Assembly: GCA_020850535.1 (NCBI GenBank)
Contig: JADZEM010000022.1
Location: 1-64,000 of the forward strand
Source of the DNA: Chloroflexota bacterium
Lineage (GTDB): Bacteria; Chloroflexota; UBA6077; JACCZL01
DNA length: 64,000 nt
Reading direction: 5' to 3'
A program made the translations under genes and the position numbers. Shown piece after piece: positions 55,356-62,762 of this stretch. The notes below the pieces were generated by a model that saw only the letters and a program-made list of their open reading frames with translations, did no database searches and was not told the DNA's origin. Numbering within the stretch: the stretch's first letter is position 1; the number at the start of each line of letters is the position of its first letter.

Positions 55356-55807
55356 GCTGCGAGACGCAGTGTACTGGGGCGGCTGCCGCGTTGTCAGGCC
55401 CCGCCGAATGAGGATCTGGCGGCCGGCTGCGCCTGCATCGGCGGGAAAGGCCCTCACCCCCCAGCCCAGTCGGGCCACCGGGCCGGTGCGCGGGAGAGGG
55501 GGAGGAACACCTGCAACGACACGACACGACACGACACGACACGACACGTCACGTCACGACACGTCACGGACGCAGCATGCCGCGCTCGACTCCTCATGTC
55601 ATCCTGAGCAGAGCGGGCCTGCGAGCAAAGCGAAGGATCTCACCCGCTGACGCGACAGTTGGCGCCCAGCAGGAGAGATCCTTCGCAAGCTCAGGATGAG
55701 AGTGCATCTTGCACGCAGTACATGGGGTTGCGGTACACGTCAGCCGGAACCTATCCGCCCTCAGCCTGCGTGCGGAAGCGGGGTGAGGGCCTGCCCGGCG
55801 TCGACGG
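55356..55807. other. repeat-filled intergenic region
   Basis: This 452-base gap has no supported gene. It contains a half copy of the DUF559-element repeat (about 55450-55510), a pentanucleotide microsatellite (55516-55570) and a GTCATCCTGAGC palindrome (about 55598-55712) with an 11-bp stem GCGAAGGATCT/AGATCCTTCGC. Confidence 0.7.
55516..55570. repeat. pentanucleotide microsatellite (ACGAC/ACGTC)n
   Basis: Eleven 5-bp units, the first six exact ACGAC, then ACGTC, ACGTC, ACGAC, ACGTC and a final ACGGA. It lies upstream of the GT2 gene on the minus strand. Confidence 0.95.
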
Positions 55808-56797
55808 TCAGACGGCGACGGGCTGCACGTCGAAGTTGCGCGCGTACAGCTCCGCCACCCGAACCAGCTCGGCCGCCGTCAGGTCCGGCAGGTCTGGGGC
55901 CGCCGCGAACTCTTCGAGCTGCTCGACGTTGTAGATGTTCGGCTGGGCCGAGGTGATGATCGGGTCGGCCAACACCCACTTCAGCGCCGCCTGCCCCAGC
56001 GTCATATTGCGGCCCTCGTGGAGGAACTTCAGCGTCTCGACCTTCTGCAGCCCCTCGATCAGCCACGAGCGCGGGCGGTGGTTGCGGTGGTCGTTCTTCG
56101 GGAACGTCGTCTCGGGCGTGTACTTGCCCTCCAGCATCCCCGAGGAGTGCGGCACGCGTACCAGGAGGCCGACGTTCTTCTCGCGCGCCACCGGCAGGAA
56201 GCGGCGGCCAGGATCCTGCTCCAAGAGGTTGTAGATGATCTGGAGCGCGTCCATGTTGCGCGCCTTCAGCACGTCGTCGCCGTGCTCGGTGCCGCCAATG
56301 GCCGGCCCCAGCGATGCGCCGTACGCCCGGATCTTGCCCTGGGCCTTCAGGTCTTCCAGCAGTGCGAAGACGTCGTCCTTCTGAATGGCGTCCAGACGCG
56401 GGTTGTGGAGCATCCAGAGGTCGATATAGTCCGTCTCCAGCCGCTTGAGGCTCTGCTCCAGGGCAAACCGGATGAACTTCGGCGACCAGTCGTGCGGGCG
56501 CTCGCGCTGGCCCCGGCGCTGGTCTGGGTCGGAGTAGAAGTCGTAGCCAAACTTGGTGCCGATGACGATCTTGTCGCGCTGGCCCCCGAAGGCCTTCGCC
56601 ATGACCGTCTCGCCGCGACCGTTGCCGTAGGTATCGCCGGTATCGAAGAAGGTGACGCCCAGGTCAAGCGCCCGCCGCAGCAGGTCGGCGGCCTGGTCGT
56701 CGGAGAAGTCCCCCCACCAGCCGGCGGAGACGGTCCAGACGCCAAAGCCGACTTCGCTCAGGGTGACGTCGGTATCGGCGAGCTTGCGGTATCGCAT
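55808..56797 (-). CDS. aldo/keto reductase
   Basis: A 329-residue NADPH-dependent oxidoreductase from the ATG at 56797 (the frame goes on upstream without support). The catalytic tetrad is visible: Asp and Tyr in FFDTGDTYGNGRGETVMAKA, Lys in VIGTKFGYD, and His in LWMLHNP. The C-terminal NADP segment reads ALKWVLADP and SAQPNIYNVEQLEE. Substrate is unknown. Confidence 0.88.
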   Translation of the reverse strand: MRYRKLADTDVTLSEVGFGVWTVSAGWWGDFSDDQAADLLRRALDLGVTFFDTGDTYGNGRGETVMAKAFGGQRDKIVIGTKFGYDFYSDPDQRRGQRERPHDWSPKFIRFALEQSLKRLETDYIDLWMLHNPRLDAIQKDDVFALLEDLKAQGKIRAYGASLGPAIGGTEHGDDVLKARNMDALQIIYNLLEQDPGRRFLPVAREKNVGLLVRVPHSSGMLEGKYTPETTFPKNDHRNHRPRSWLIEGLQKVETLKFLHEGRNMTLGQAALKWVLADPIITSAQPNIYNVEQLEEFAAAPDLPDLTAAELVRVAELYARNFDVQPVAV

Positions 56798-56911
56798 CTG
56801 CAACTTTCCCTCATCCGCTGCCTCCACCCTCTCCACGGTTGAGAGCGAGCCAGCACGAAACCCACGCCCAGCCACCGGTCTCGGGGCTGGGCGCGACCTC
56901 GACCTCGTGAA

Positions 56912-57493
56912 TCAGACGGCGGCGGGCGTCGCCCGCTCCAGCGCGGCCCGGACGGCTGCGATCTGCTCGGCGTAGGTGGCGTCGTCCAGGGCTGCCGTCA
57001 GGCCGCCGACCGCCAGATCGTCGTCCAGGGTCAGCCAGGACTTGCAGCCGCCAAACTCCTTCCGCATCGGCAGGGTCAGCGGGGTGTCCAGCCGGTAGGC
57101 GCGCACCGCCATCACCAGCAGCGGATGCCGGGGCTTCCAGCGCAGCCGCTCCTCGGCGTAGCCCGTCGAGAAGCAGTAGAACGGGGCCAACGCCTCGACC
57201 TGGGCCGGCTCGGTGATCTCCCAGAGGTCGGTCATCTCGCCCCAGGTGTCGAAGCGCACGACGCTCGGATCGCTCGGCGCGGCCAGGACGGCCGCCAGAT
57301 CGTCCTGGAACGCGGGCTGGAGCAGATCGGCGCGCTGGTGCTCGCGGGTGGGGAAGAGCAGGAAGCGCTCGGCGCTGATGCGGAAGTGGCGCGTCTCCTC
57401 GCTGATGCCGCCCTTGCGGACCAGCAGCACCTGACGCCCCTCGCGGAGCGCCTTGACGGCAACGGCCCACTCTTTGAGTGCTGTGATCGCCAT
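56912..57493 (-). CDS. DUF1802 family protein
   Basis: A 193-residue protein of unknown function. It opens MAITALKEWAVAVKALREGR and continues VLLVRKGGISEE with FLLFPTREHQR, the DUF1802 signature; the rest is alpha/beta with no catalytic motif known to me. It starts 19 bases after the cytochrome c gene (stop 57513) on the same strand and may be in that operon. Confidence 0.82.
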   Translation of the reverse strand: MAITALKEWAVAVKALREGRQVLLVRKGGISEETRHFRISAERFLLFPTREHQRADLLQPAFQDDLAAVLAAPSDPSVVRFDTWGEMTDLWEITEPAQVEALAPFYCFSTGYAEERLRWKPRHPLLVMAVRAYRLDTPLTLPMRKEFGGCKSWLTLDDDLAVGGLTAALDDATYAEQIAAVRAALERATPAAV

Positions 57494-57512
57494 GCGGGTG
57501 CCTCCCCGACGC

Positions 57513-57959
57513 CTACTTGAGCGTCATCAGCAGCGCCGTCAGGTCGTCTGCTTCCTTGTCGGTCAACTGGAGGTTCGGCATCATCGTGCCGGGCTTCAGC
57601 TTCTGCGGATCCTTGATCCACTCGCGGACGTGCTCCGGCGAGTTCGACGCGCCATCCGCCAGCTTCGGCCGCTTGGCCATGTCGCCGATGCCGTTCAGGT
57701 TCGGGCCGATGGTGCCCGTCGCCCCCTGGACGCCCTGCGCGACGTGGCAGGCGATGCACCCCTTGCGGACGAACAAGTCCTTGCCGGCGTTCGCGTCACC
57801 AGCAACCGCCGCGCCGCCGCCGGAAGCGGCGGCAGCGGCCGGCTTCTCTTCCTTCGCGGAAGCAGCCGGGGCGGCCGGCGGCGGGGCAGCGCAGGCGCCA
57901 AGCACGAGCGTTGAGGCGGCGAGTCCGAGCAGCGCCATCTTCAGCGTACGAGATGTCAC
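57513..57959 (-). CDS. class I cytochrome c lipoprotein
   Basis: A 148-residue exported monoheme cytochrome. The signal ends in LVLGAC (Cys23 lipidation); an Ala/Pro/Lys linker follows; heme attaches at CIACH (68-72); the axial Met is in PGTMMPN and the closing helix is DDLTALLMTL. The GTG start overlaps the hemQ stop (GTGA), so heme supply and a heme protein are translationally coupled. It probably shuttles electrons at the outer face of the membrane. Confidence 0.9.
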   Translation of the reverse strand: MTSRTLKMALLGLAASTLVLGACAAPPPAAPAASAKEEKPAAAAASGGGAAVAGDANAGKDLFVRKGCIACHVAQGVQGATGTIGPNLNGIGDMAKRPKLADGASNSPEHVREWIKDPQKLKPGTMMPNLQLTDKEADDLTALLMTLK

Positions 57960-58771
57960 GACGGTGCTCCCGCAAGCTGGGCCTCGGCCGGGGTAGCTGA
58001 GACAGACGTGCTGGCAGCCAACGCCTCGAGGGCGGCCGGCGCCGACATCGAGATGCAGGTGAAGATCGGCGTGTCACGCAGCGTGTACATGCTGGACTGC
58101 GTCTCGCGCAGGTGCATGACCAGATCCAGGAAGTCGGACGGCGAGTCGCTCTCGAACGCGACCACGAACTCCTGGTCGTCCAGCCCGAACGAGTACGCGG
58201 TGTTGATGCGGACGCTCGGGAAGTCGTGGCCGACGGCGATATGGACGTCCATGATCGTCTGCCGCTCCTCCAGCGGGAGCAGGTACCAGGCGCGCGTCTT
58301 CACGAACGGGTAGACGAACAGGTACTTCGCGCCGCCGGGCTGCACCTTGAGGCGCGCGCCCTCCTGGCCCTCGTGGGTGTGGTTGTCGATGTACTGGGAG
58401 CGCCGCGTCATGGCGAGGTAGGAGTACGGCATCTCCAGGTAGACGCCCATGCGCGAGCCGAAGAGCTGCGCAGTCAGCTCCTGGAAGTCCTCCAGGCGGT
58501 CGCTGACGGTCCAGAGCATCAGGTCGCAGTCGCCGCGCGTCCCGACCGTCGAGTAGATCCGGACGAGCATCTTCGCGGCAAACGTTTCGAGGATGGTGAC
58601 GACTTCCTGATTGATCGACCCGCGCTCGGCGGCGGACAGGCCCCGCCAGGCCGTCGCGACCTTGAAGAACGTGTATTTGACGAACTGGCGTCGAACGGGA
58701 GCGCCGCCCTGCGACGAGCCTCCGTGTCCAGCACCGTGCGGTCTGCCTGTTGACTGTGGTCTACCTGACAT
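57956..58771 (-). CDS. hemQ: coproheme decarboxylase / chlorite dismutase-family protein (HemQ)
   Basis: A 271-residue heme enzyme of the Cld/HemQ family, last step of the coproporphyrin-dependent heme route. The heme-side segment VYPFVKTRAWYLLP contains a Tyr154 and Lys158 like the catalytic pair of HemQ; the proximal His is His177 in QTIMDVHIAVGHDFP. DDQEFVVAFES is the family's C-terminal strand. The distal Arg of chlorite dismutase cannot be placed by eye. The N-terminal 25 residues are Gly/Ser/His-rich; the C-terminal 25 are Ala-rich. Coupled to the cytochrome c gene. Confidence 0.85.
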   Translation of the reverse strand: MSGRPQSTGRPHGAGHGGSSQGGAPVRRQFVKYTFFKVATAWRGLSAAERGSINQEVVTILETFAAKMLVRIYSTVGTRGDCDLMLWTVSDRLEDFQELTAQLFGSRMGVYLEMPYSYLAMTRRSQYIDNHTHEGQEGARLKVQPGGAKYLFVYPFVKTRAWYLLPLEERQTIMDVHIAVGHDFPSVRINTAYSFGLDDQEFVVAFESDSPSDFLDLVMHLRETQSSMYTLRDTPIFTCISMSAPAALEALAASTSVSATPAEAQLAGAPS

Positions 58772-59017
58772 TCCTGATAAGCCCCTTTTCCCTGTTCGGG
58801 CGCCTCTCGGCGGTGGCGGGAGCGCAACAACTCGCGCCGGCGGGGAGGTGCCGGCGTGCGGCGTTCACGAACGGGCAAGAGGGGAGGCCCTGGAACGCCC
58901 CAGAACGTATTGTACCGGTGCAGCGCGTCCTGCCGTCTCCGTTGTGCGAGCCTCGCCGGGGTAATTGCATCGTGGGCGCATCGTGCAGCCTCGCCGGGGG
59001 TTGGTGCGTCCGCACGA

Positions 59018-59623
59018 TCAGACCGCGTGGTCGTCGAGGCCGATGCTCCGCAGCAGCAGCGCCCGCAGGTGCGGGTACATCTCCTCCAGCGGACGGGGCC
59101 GCTCGGCCAGCGCCCAGCCGATCACCACCTGGTTGAGCGCACCAAACCACGCCTGACTGGCAACTTCCACATCGAACGGCGACACCCGCCCCTGGCTGAC
59201 CGCCTCCTGGAGCTGCTGCTGCAGGAACAGGACAAACCGGGTCTGGACCTCCGCGAGCTGGGCGTGGAAGCGCGGGCCGGCCCCGCGCGCCTCGACCAGG
59301 AACAGCCGCGCCAGCGAGCGGTGCGCCCCGAAGGTCTGGGCCAGCGTCAGCAGGGCCGCATCCACCTTGCGGATCGGGTCGGACTCGCGGGCGACACGCT
59401 CCCCCACCCGCGCCAGCAGCTGTTTCGCCGAGCGGTCCAGCAAGGCCAGGAAGATGGCATCCTTGCCCGGGAAGTGAAAGTAGATCCCGCCCTTGGAGGT
59501 CTGGGCCGAGGAGGCGATGTCATCGACGGTCGCCTGCTGGTAGCCCTGCTCGGCAAAGACGTCGAGCGCAGCATCGAGAATGCGCTCCTGACGGGTGACC
59601 GCACGATCCTGGCGAGCCGGCAC
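59018..59623 (-). CDS. TetR/AcrR-family transcriptional regulator
   Basis: A 201-residue repressor. The GTG at 59623 is chosen because GGAG lies six bases upstream and it leaves the palindrome at 59642-59663 outside the gene; an ATG at 59671 is the alternative. Helix-turn-helix: ASSAQTSKGGIYFHFPGKDA. The ligand domain ends ERPRPLEEMYPHLRALLLRS. It diverges from a binding-protein gene. Confidence 0.88.
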   Translation of the reverse strand: MPARQDRAVTRQERILDAALDVFAEQGYQQATVDDIASSAQTSKGGIYFHFPGKDAIFLALLDRSAKQLLARVGERVARESDPIRKVDAALLTLAQTFGAHRSLARLFLVEARGAGPRFHAQLAEVQTRFVLFLQQQLQEAVSQGRVSPFDVEVASQAWFGALNQVVIGWALAERPRPLEEMYPHLRALLLRSIGLDDHAV

Positions 59624-59641
59624 GGCTGACTCCGGACGCGG

Positions 59642-59663
59642 AAACCGACTGGCGAGTCGGTTT
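59642..59663. promoter_or_regulatory. TetR operator candidate
   Basis: A perfect 9-bp inverted repeat, AAACCGACT-GGCG-AGTCGGTTT, is centred about 30 bases upstream of the tetR GTG and about 120 bases before the divergent binding-protein ATG. The ACCGACT arm with a four-base spacer is typical of TetR-family sites. Confidence 0.65.
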
Positions 59664-59770
59664 TCCGGCATACTAGGTTGTGGCGTTCTTGATGATCGCT
59701 CACCGTGGCCGTTTTTGTCCCCTTCCTCGTGAATCCCCCGCCCCACAATCCCCAGCAGTGGAGTTGTCGG

Positions 59771-60859
59771 ATGACTGCCCTTCCCTCGTCCGCCGGCCAG
59801 TCCCACCTGTCGCGGCGCTCGGCCCTCAAGCGCATGCTTGCCGCCACCGGCGTTGCCATTGCCGCGCCCGTGCTCGCCACAAGCCTGCCAGTCAGGACGC
59901 TCTCGCCGCTGGTCGCGGCGCAGACGCCGCTCAAGATCAAGATGGCGGTCCTGCCGATCTTCATCTCGGCCCCGCTGTTCATCGCCCAGCAGAAGGGCTA
60001 CTTCGAGCAGGCCGGCATCGACTTCGAGATGACGACGCTCTGGCAGGCCAGCGAGATCATCGCGGCGTTCGCCTCCGGCGACATCGACGCGTCGGCGGGC
60101 GGCTTCGGGCCGGCCCAGATGAACGCCGTGTCGCAGGGCGCGCTCGACGTGCGGCTGGTGGCCCCGCTCCACAGCGAGAAGCCGCCGGTCGCCACGCCGC
60201 TGGTAGTCCGCAAGGCCCTGTACGACGATGGGACCGTCCGCTCGGTGGCCGAGTTGAAGGGGCGGCGGGTGGCGATCAACTCGAAGGGCTCGGCGGTCGA
60301 GTACTGGCTGTACGCGGCGCTGGCGACCGGCGGCCTGACCCCGGCCGACATCGACGTGGTGGTGATGTCGTTCCAGGACGCCGCCGTGGCCCTGGCGAAC
60401 GGCTCGATTGACGGCGCGCTGATCGGCGAGCCGGACGTGACCCGCGCCGAATTGGCCGGCGCCATCGTACGGCTCACCGAGGACTTCGTGGACGACATCC
60501 AGGTGACGGCGGTCTACTTCCGGACGGCGTTCCTGGAGCAGAACCGCCCGGCAGTCGAGCGGTTCGTGGCGGCCTACCTGCGCGGCGCGCGGGATCTCGG
60601 CGGCCAGGGCTATCGCGATCCGGCCAACATCGCCATCCTGGAGAAGGCGACCCGTGTCGAGGCCAGCACCATCGCCATCGCGCGGGTGCCCTTCCACGAT
60701 CCAGACGGCGCGGTCCACATCGAGGACTTCCAGAAGCTGCAGGAGTTCTTCGTGCAGCAGGGCGTCGTTCGTTCGCCTATCGACATCCCAAGCGTGGTCG
60801 ACCTGAGCGTTGCCCAGAATGCTCGGCAGATCCTGGCTCAGGGCGGCACTGGCCGCTAG
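59771..60859 (+). CDS. ABC transporter substrate-binding protein (SsuA/NMT1-like)
   Basis: A 362-residue exported binding protein from the ATG at 59771 (GGAG seven bases upstream). The Tat-like signal reads SRRSALKRMLAATGVAI. The binding fold shows KMAVLPIFISAPLFIAQQKG, GDIDASAGGFGPAQ and LKGRRVAINSKGSA, as in sulfonate, nitrate or pyrimidine-precursor binding proteins. No permease or ATPase is nearby. Divergent from tetR with a shared operator; an 11-base gap leads to the prenyltransferase gene. Confidence 0.87.
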   Translation: MTALPSSAGQSHLSRRSALKRMLAATGVAIAAPVLATSLPVRTLSPLVAAQTPLKIKMAVLPIFISAPLFIAQQKGYFEQAGIDFEMTTLWQASEIIAAFASGDIDASAGGFGPAQMNAVSQGALDVRLVAPLHSEKPPVATPLVVRKALYDDGTVRSVAELKGRRVAINSKGSAVEYWLYAALATGGLTPADIDVVVMSFQDAAVALANGSIDGALIGEPDVTRAELAGAIVRLTEDFVDDIQVTAVYFRTAFLEQNRPAVERFVAAYLRGARDLGGQGYRDPANIAILEKATRVEASTIAIARVPFHDPDGAVHIEDFQKLQEFFVQQGVVRSPIDIPSVVDLSVAQNARQILAQGGTGR

Positions 60860-60869
60860 ACTGTCGGAC

Positions 60870-61898
60870 GTGACGACTGCAAACGGGTCGGCCCCACCGC
60901 CCGAGCCTGCCTCCAACGGACCGGCCGCGCCCACGACGGGCGGGCCGGTCTTCAATGCCAGCGGGGTTGCTGTGGGGGCGCCCCGCCCGAGCCTGCCGGT
61001 CATCTGGTACCGCGCGATCCGTCCGTTCTCGTTCACGGCCAGCATCATCCCGGTCCTGGTCGGCGGGGCCTGCGCCCTCGTCGTCGGTGGGTTCTCACCG
61101 GTGGCGTTTCTGCTGTGCCTGGGCGGCGGCATGGCGCTCCAGGCTGGCGTCAACCTGACGAACGACTACTTCGATCACCAGCTGGGTGCGGACCACTCCG
61201 GTTCGCTCGGCCCGAGCCGGGTGATCCAGGAAGGCTGGCTCTCGCCGGGCGCGGTGCTGGCCGGCGGGGTGACGTTCTTCGTGCTGGGCGGGCTGGCCGG
61301 GTTTGCACTGGCCGGCATGGCCGGCTGGCCGATTCTCCTGCTGGGGCTGGTCGGCGTGCCGCTGGCCTACGGCTACACCGCGCCGCCGCTGAAGCTGGCC
61401 TATCGTGGCCTCGGCGAGCTGAACGTCTTCGTCCTGATGGGGCCGATGATGGTGGTCGGCGGGTTTCTGGTACACCGCGTGGCGGGCTGGGGCGTCGCAC
61501 TTACGGCCTCGTTGCCGGTCGGCTGTCTGGTGGCCTCGATCCTCCATGCCAACAACCTCCGAGACCTTGACGACGACCGCGCCCTGGGCAAGAAGACGCT
61601 GGCGACCATCGTCGGGCCGTGGTGGGGCAAGGCGGAGATGCTGGCCTTGCTCTGGGGGGCGTACGCGGCGCTGATCGCGAGCGTCTGGCTGCGCGTGCTG
61701 CCGCGTGCGGCCCTGCTGGCGCTCCTGAGCGCCCCTGCCGCGCTGACGGTCAGCAAGACGGTAGTCAGAGGGCAGACGCCGCTGGAGCTTGCGCCTTCCG
61801 TGCGGCAGGCCGCGAAGCTGCACACGCAGTTCGGGTTGCTGCTGGCGCTCGGGCTGGTGGTGGGGGCCGGCTGGCGCTGGCTCAAGCGCCGGGGGTAG
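60870..61898 (+). CDS. menA: MenA-like prenyltransferase
   Basis: A 342-residue UbiA-superfamily membrane enzyme, from a GTG at 60870. Motif one is NLTNDYFDHQLGADHSG and motif two is NLRDLDDDRALGKKTLA, the pair that binds Mg-prenyl-diphosphate in 1,4-dihydroxy-2-naphthoate prenyltransferase. About eight to nine helices follow a Pro/Ala-rich leader. It makes demethylmenaquinone, so the organism probably uses menaquinone. Other UbiA enzymes are possible but the motif pattern favours MenA. Confidence 0.86.
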   Translation: MTTANGSAPPPEPASNGPAAPTTGGPVFNASGVAVGAPRPSLPVIWYRAIRPFSFTASIIPVLVGGACALVVGGFSPVAFLLCLGGGMALQAGVNLTNDYFDHQLGADHSGSLGPSRVIQEGWLSPGAVLAGGVTFFVLGGLAGFALAGMAGWPILLLGLVGVPLAYGYTAPPLKLAYRGLGELNVFVLMGPMMVVGGFLVHRVAGWGVALTASLPVGCLVASILHANNLRDLDDDRALGKKTLATIVGPWWGKAEMLALLWGAYAALIASVWLRVLPRAALLALLSAPAALTVSKTVVRGQTPLELAPSVRQAAKLHTQFGLLLALGLVVGAGWRWLKRRG

Positions 61899-61910
61899 TC
61901 GGCGAAATGA

Positions 61911-62052
61911 GGGAAGCCCTTACCCTCCGACCTTCCGACAACGGCCCTCACCCTCCGACCTTCCGGCAGCGGCCCTCACCCCCCGACCTTCCGACAGCGG
62001 CCCTCACCCCCCGACCCCCGGTAACGGCCCTCACCCCCCGACCTTCCGACAG
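61911..62052. repeat. left array of 27-bp repeats beside the DUF559 gene
   Basis: Five degenerate tandem units of about 27 bp, each GGCCCTCACC(C/T)(C/T)CCGACC-TTCCG-ACAGC, follow the menA stop. The sixth unit begins the left terminal inverted repeat (62053). Units CCGACCTTCCGGCAGCGG match the reverse complement of the right-hand array. Confidence 0.85.
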
Positions 62053-62646
62053 CGGCCCTCACCCCCCGACCCCCTCTCCCTGTGCGCGGGAGAGGGGGAG
62101 TTGTGGAACAACCCATTGGACACTCTGAGCGCCCCTCACAGATTGTGGGACCGAAGCGAATCACCGCATGAACGACACGGACAGGGCTGAACTGCCAGTG
62201 AGTCCGACCCGGCGAGTGTGGACGACCGGGCGGGCCAGAGAGCTACGCCGCGAAGCTACCCCGAGTGAAGCACTTCTGTGGACGCATCTGCGTGGCCGGA
62301 CGCTGGATGGCGCGCGGTTCCGACGGCAGCAGCCAATCGGCCCCTTCGTCGTTGATTTCTTCTGCGCGGAGGTGGGACTCGTCATCGAGGTCGATGGCGG
62401 TGTCCACGAACAACAGCGGGAGTACGACGAAGCTCGTCAGGCGCAGCTTGAAGGCGCCGGGTACACGGTGATGCGGATCGTTGCCACCGACGTCCTGGGT
62501 GACATTGCAGGTGTGCTTGCGCTGATCCGCGCTGAACTACAGCGTTCCAAGGCCAACGTGATGCGAGCACAACCCCAGACCCGCGACATCTGATCTGACT
62601 CCCCCTCTCCCGCGCACAGGGAGAGGGGGTTGGGGGGTGAGGGCCG
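62053..62646. mobile_element. candidate mobile element: DUF559 nuclease gene between 49-bp inverted repeats
   Basis: Left arm 62053-62101 and right arm 62598-62646 are 49-bp inverted repeats with one mismatch (48/49). Each arm itself contains the palindrome CTCTCCCTGTGCGCGGGAGAG and the outer GGCCCTCACCCCCCGACCCC. They enclose only the DUF559 gene. No target duplication is obvious. Outside lie tandem arrays in matching opposite orientations. A gene-less version of the arms is at 46114-46226. Confidence 0.6.
62168..62593 (+). CDS. DUF559 endonuclease-fold protein
   Basis: A 141-residue protein of the DUF559 family, a restriction-endonuclease/Vsr-like fold. Family pattern: RARELRREATPSEALLW, then LDGARFRRQQPIGPFVVDF and LVIEVDGGVHEQQREYDEAR. 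Candidate catalytic residues are Asp63, Glu74, Asp76 and His80. DUF559 proteins are usually single and of unknown role. Here it lies between near-perfect inverted repeats and no partner gene, so it may move or maintain that repeat. No strong ribosome site precedes the ATG. Confidence 0.88.
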   Translation: MNDTDRAELPVSPTRRVWTTGRARELRREATPSEALLWTHLRGRTLDGARFRRQQPIGPFVVDFFCAEVGLVIEVDGGVHEQQREYDEARQAQLEGAGYTVMRIVATDVLGDIAGVLALIRAELQRSKANVMRAQPQTRDI

Positions 62647-62750
62647 TTGCCGGGGGTCGGGGGGTGAGGGCCGCTGCCGGAAGGTCGGGGGTGAGGGCCG
62701 CTACCGGGGGTCCGGGGGGTGAGGGCCTTCCGGGCGTGAAGGCCGTCCCG
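62647..62750. repeat. right array of inverted 27-bp repeats beside the DUF559 gene
   Basis: Four degenerate units of GGGGGTGAGGGCCGCTGCCG with GAAGGTCGG or GGGGTCGG, the reverse complement of the units left of the gene. It ends 13 bases before the stop of the C39-type peptidase gene. Confidence 0.85.
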
Positions 62751-62762
62751 GCACCCGACGGG

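Noticed and set aside
59672-61153. Upstream extension of the TetR frame to 61153
   Set aside because: It is antisense to the binding-protein gene; helix-turn-helix homology begins near 59600 and a GTG with a ribosome site lies at 59623.
61911-62052. Possible CRISPR array (27-bp units)
   Set aside because: Units are contiguous and degenerate with no unique spacers, and reverse-complement units appear on the far side of one gene.
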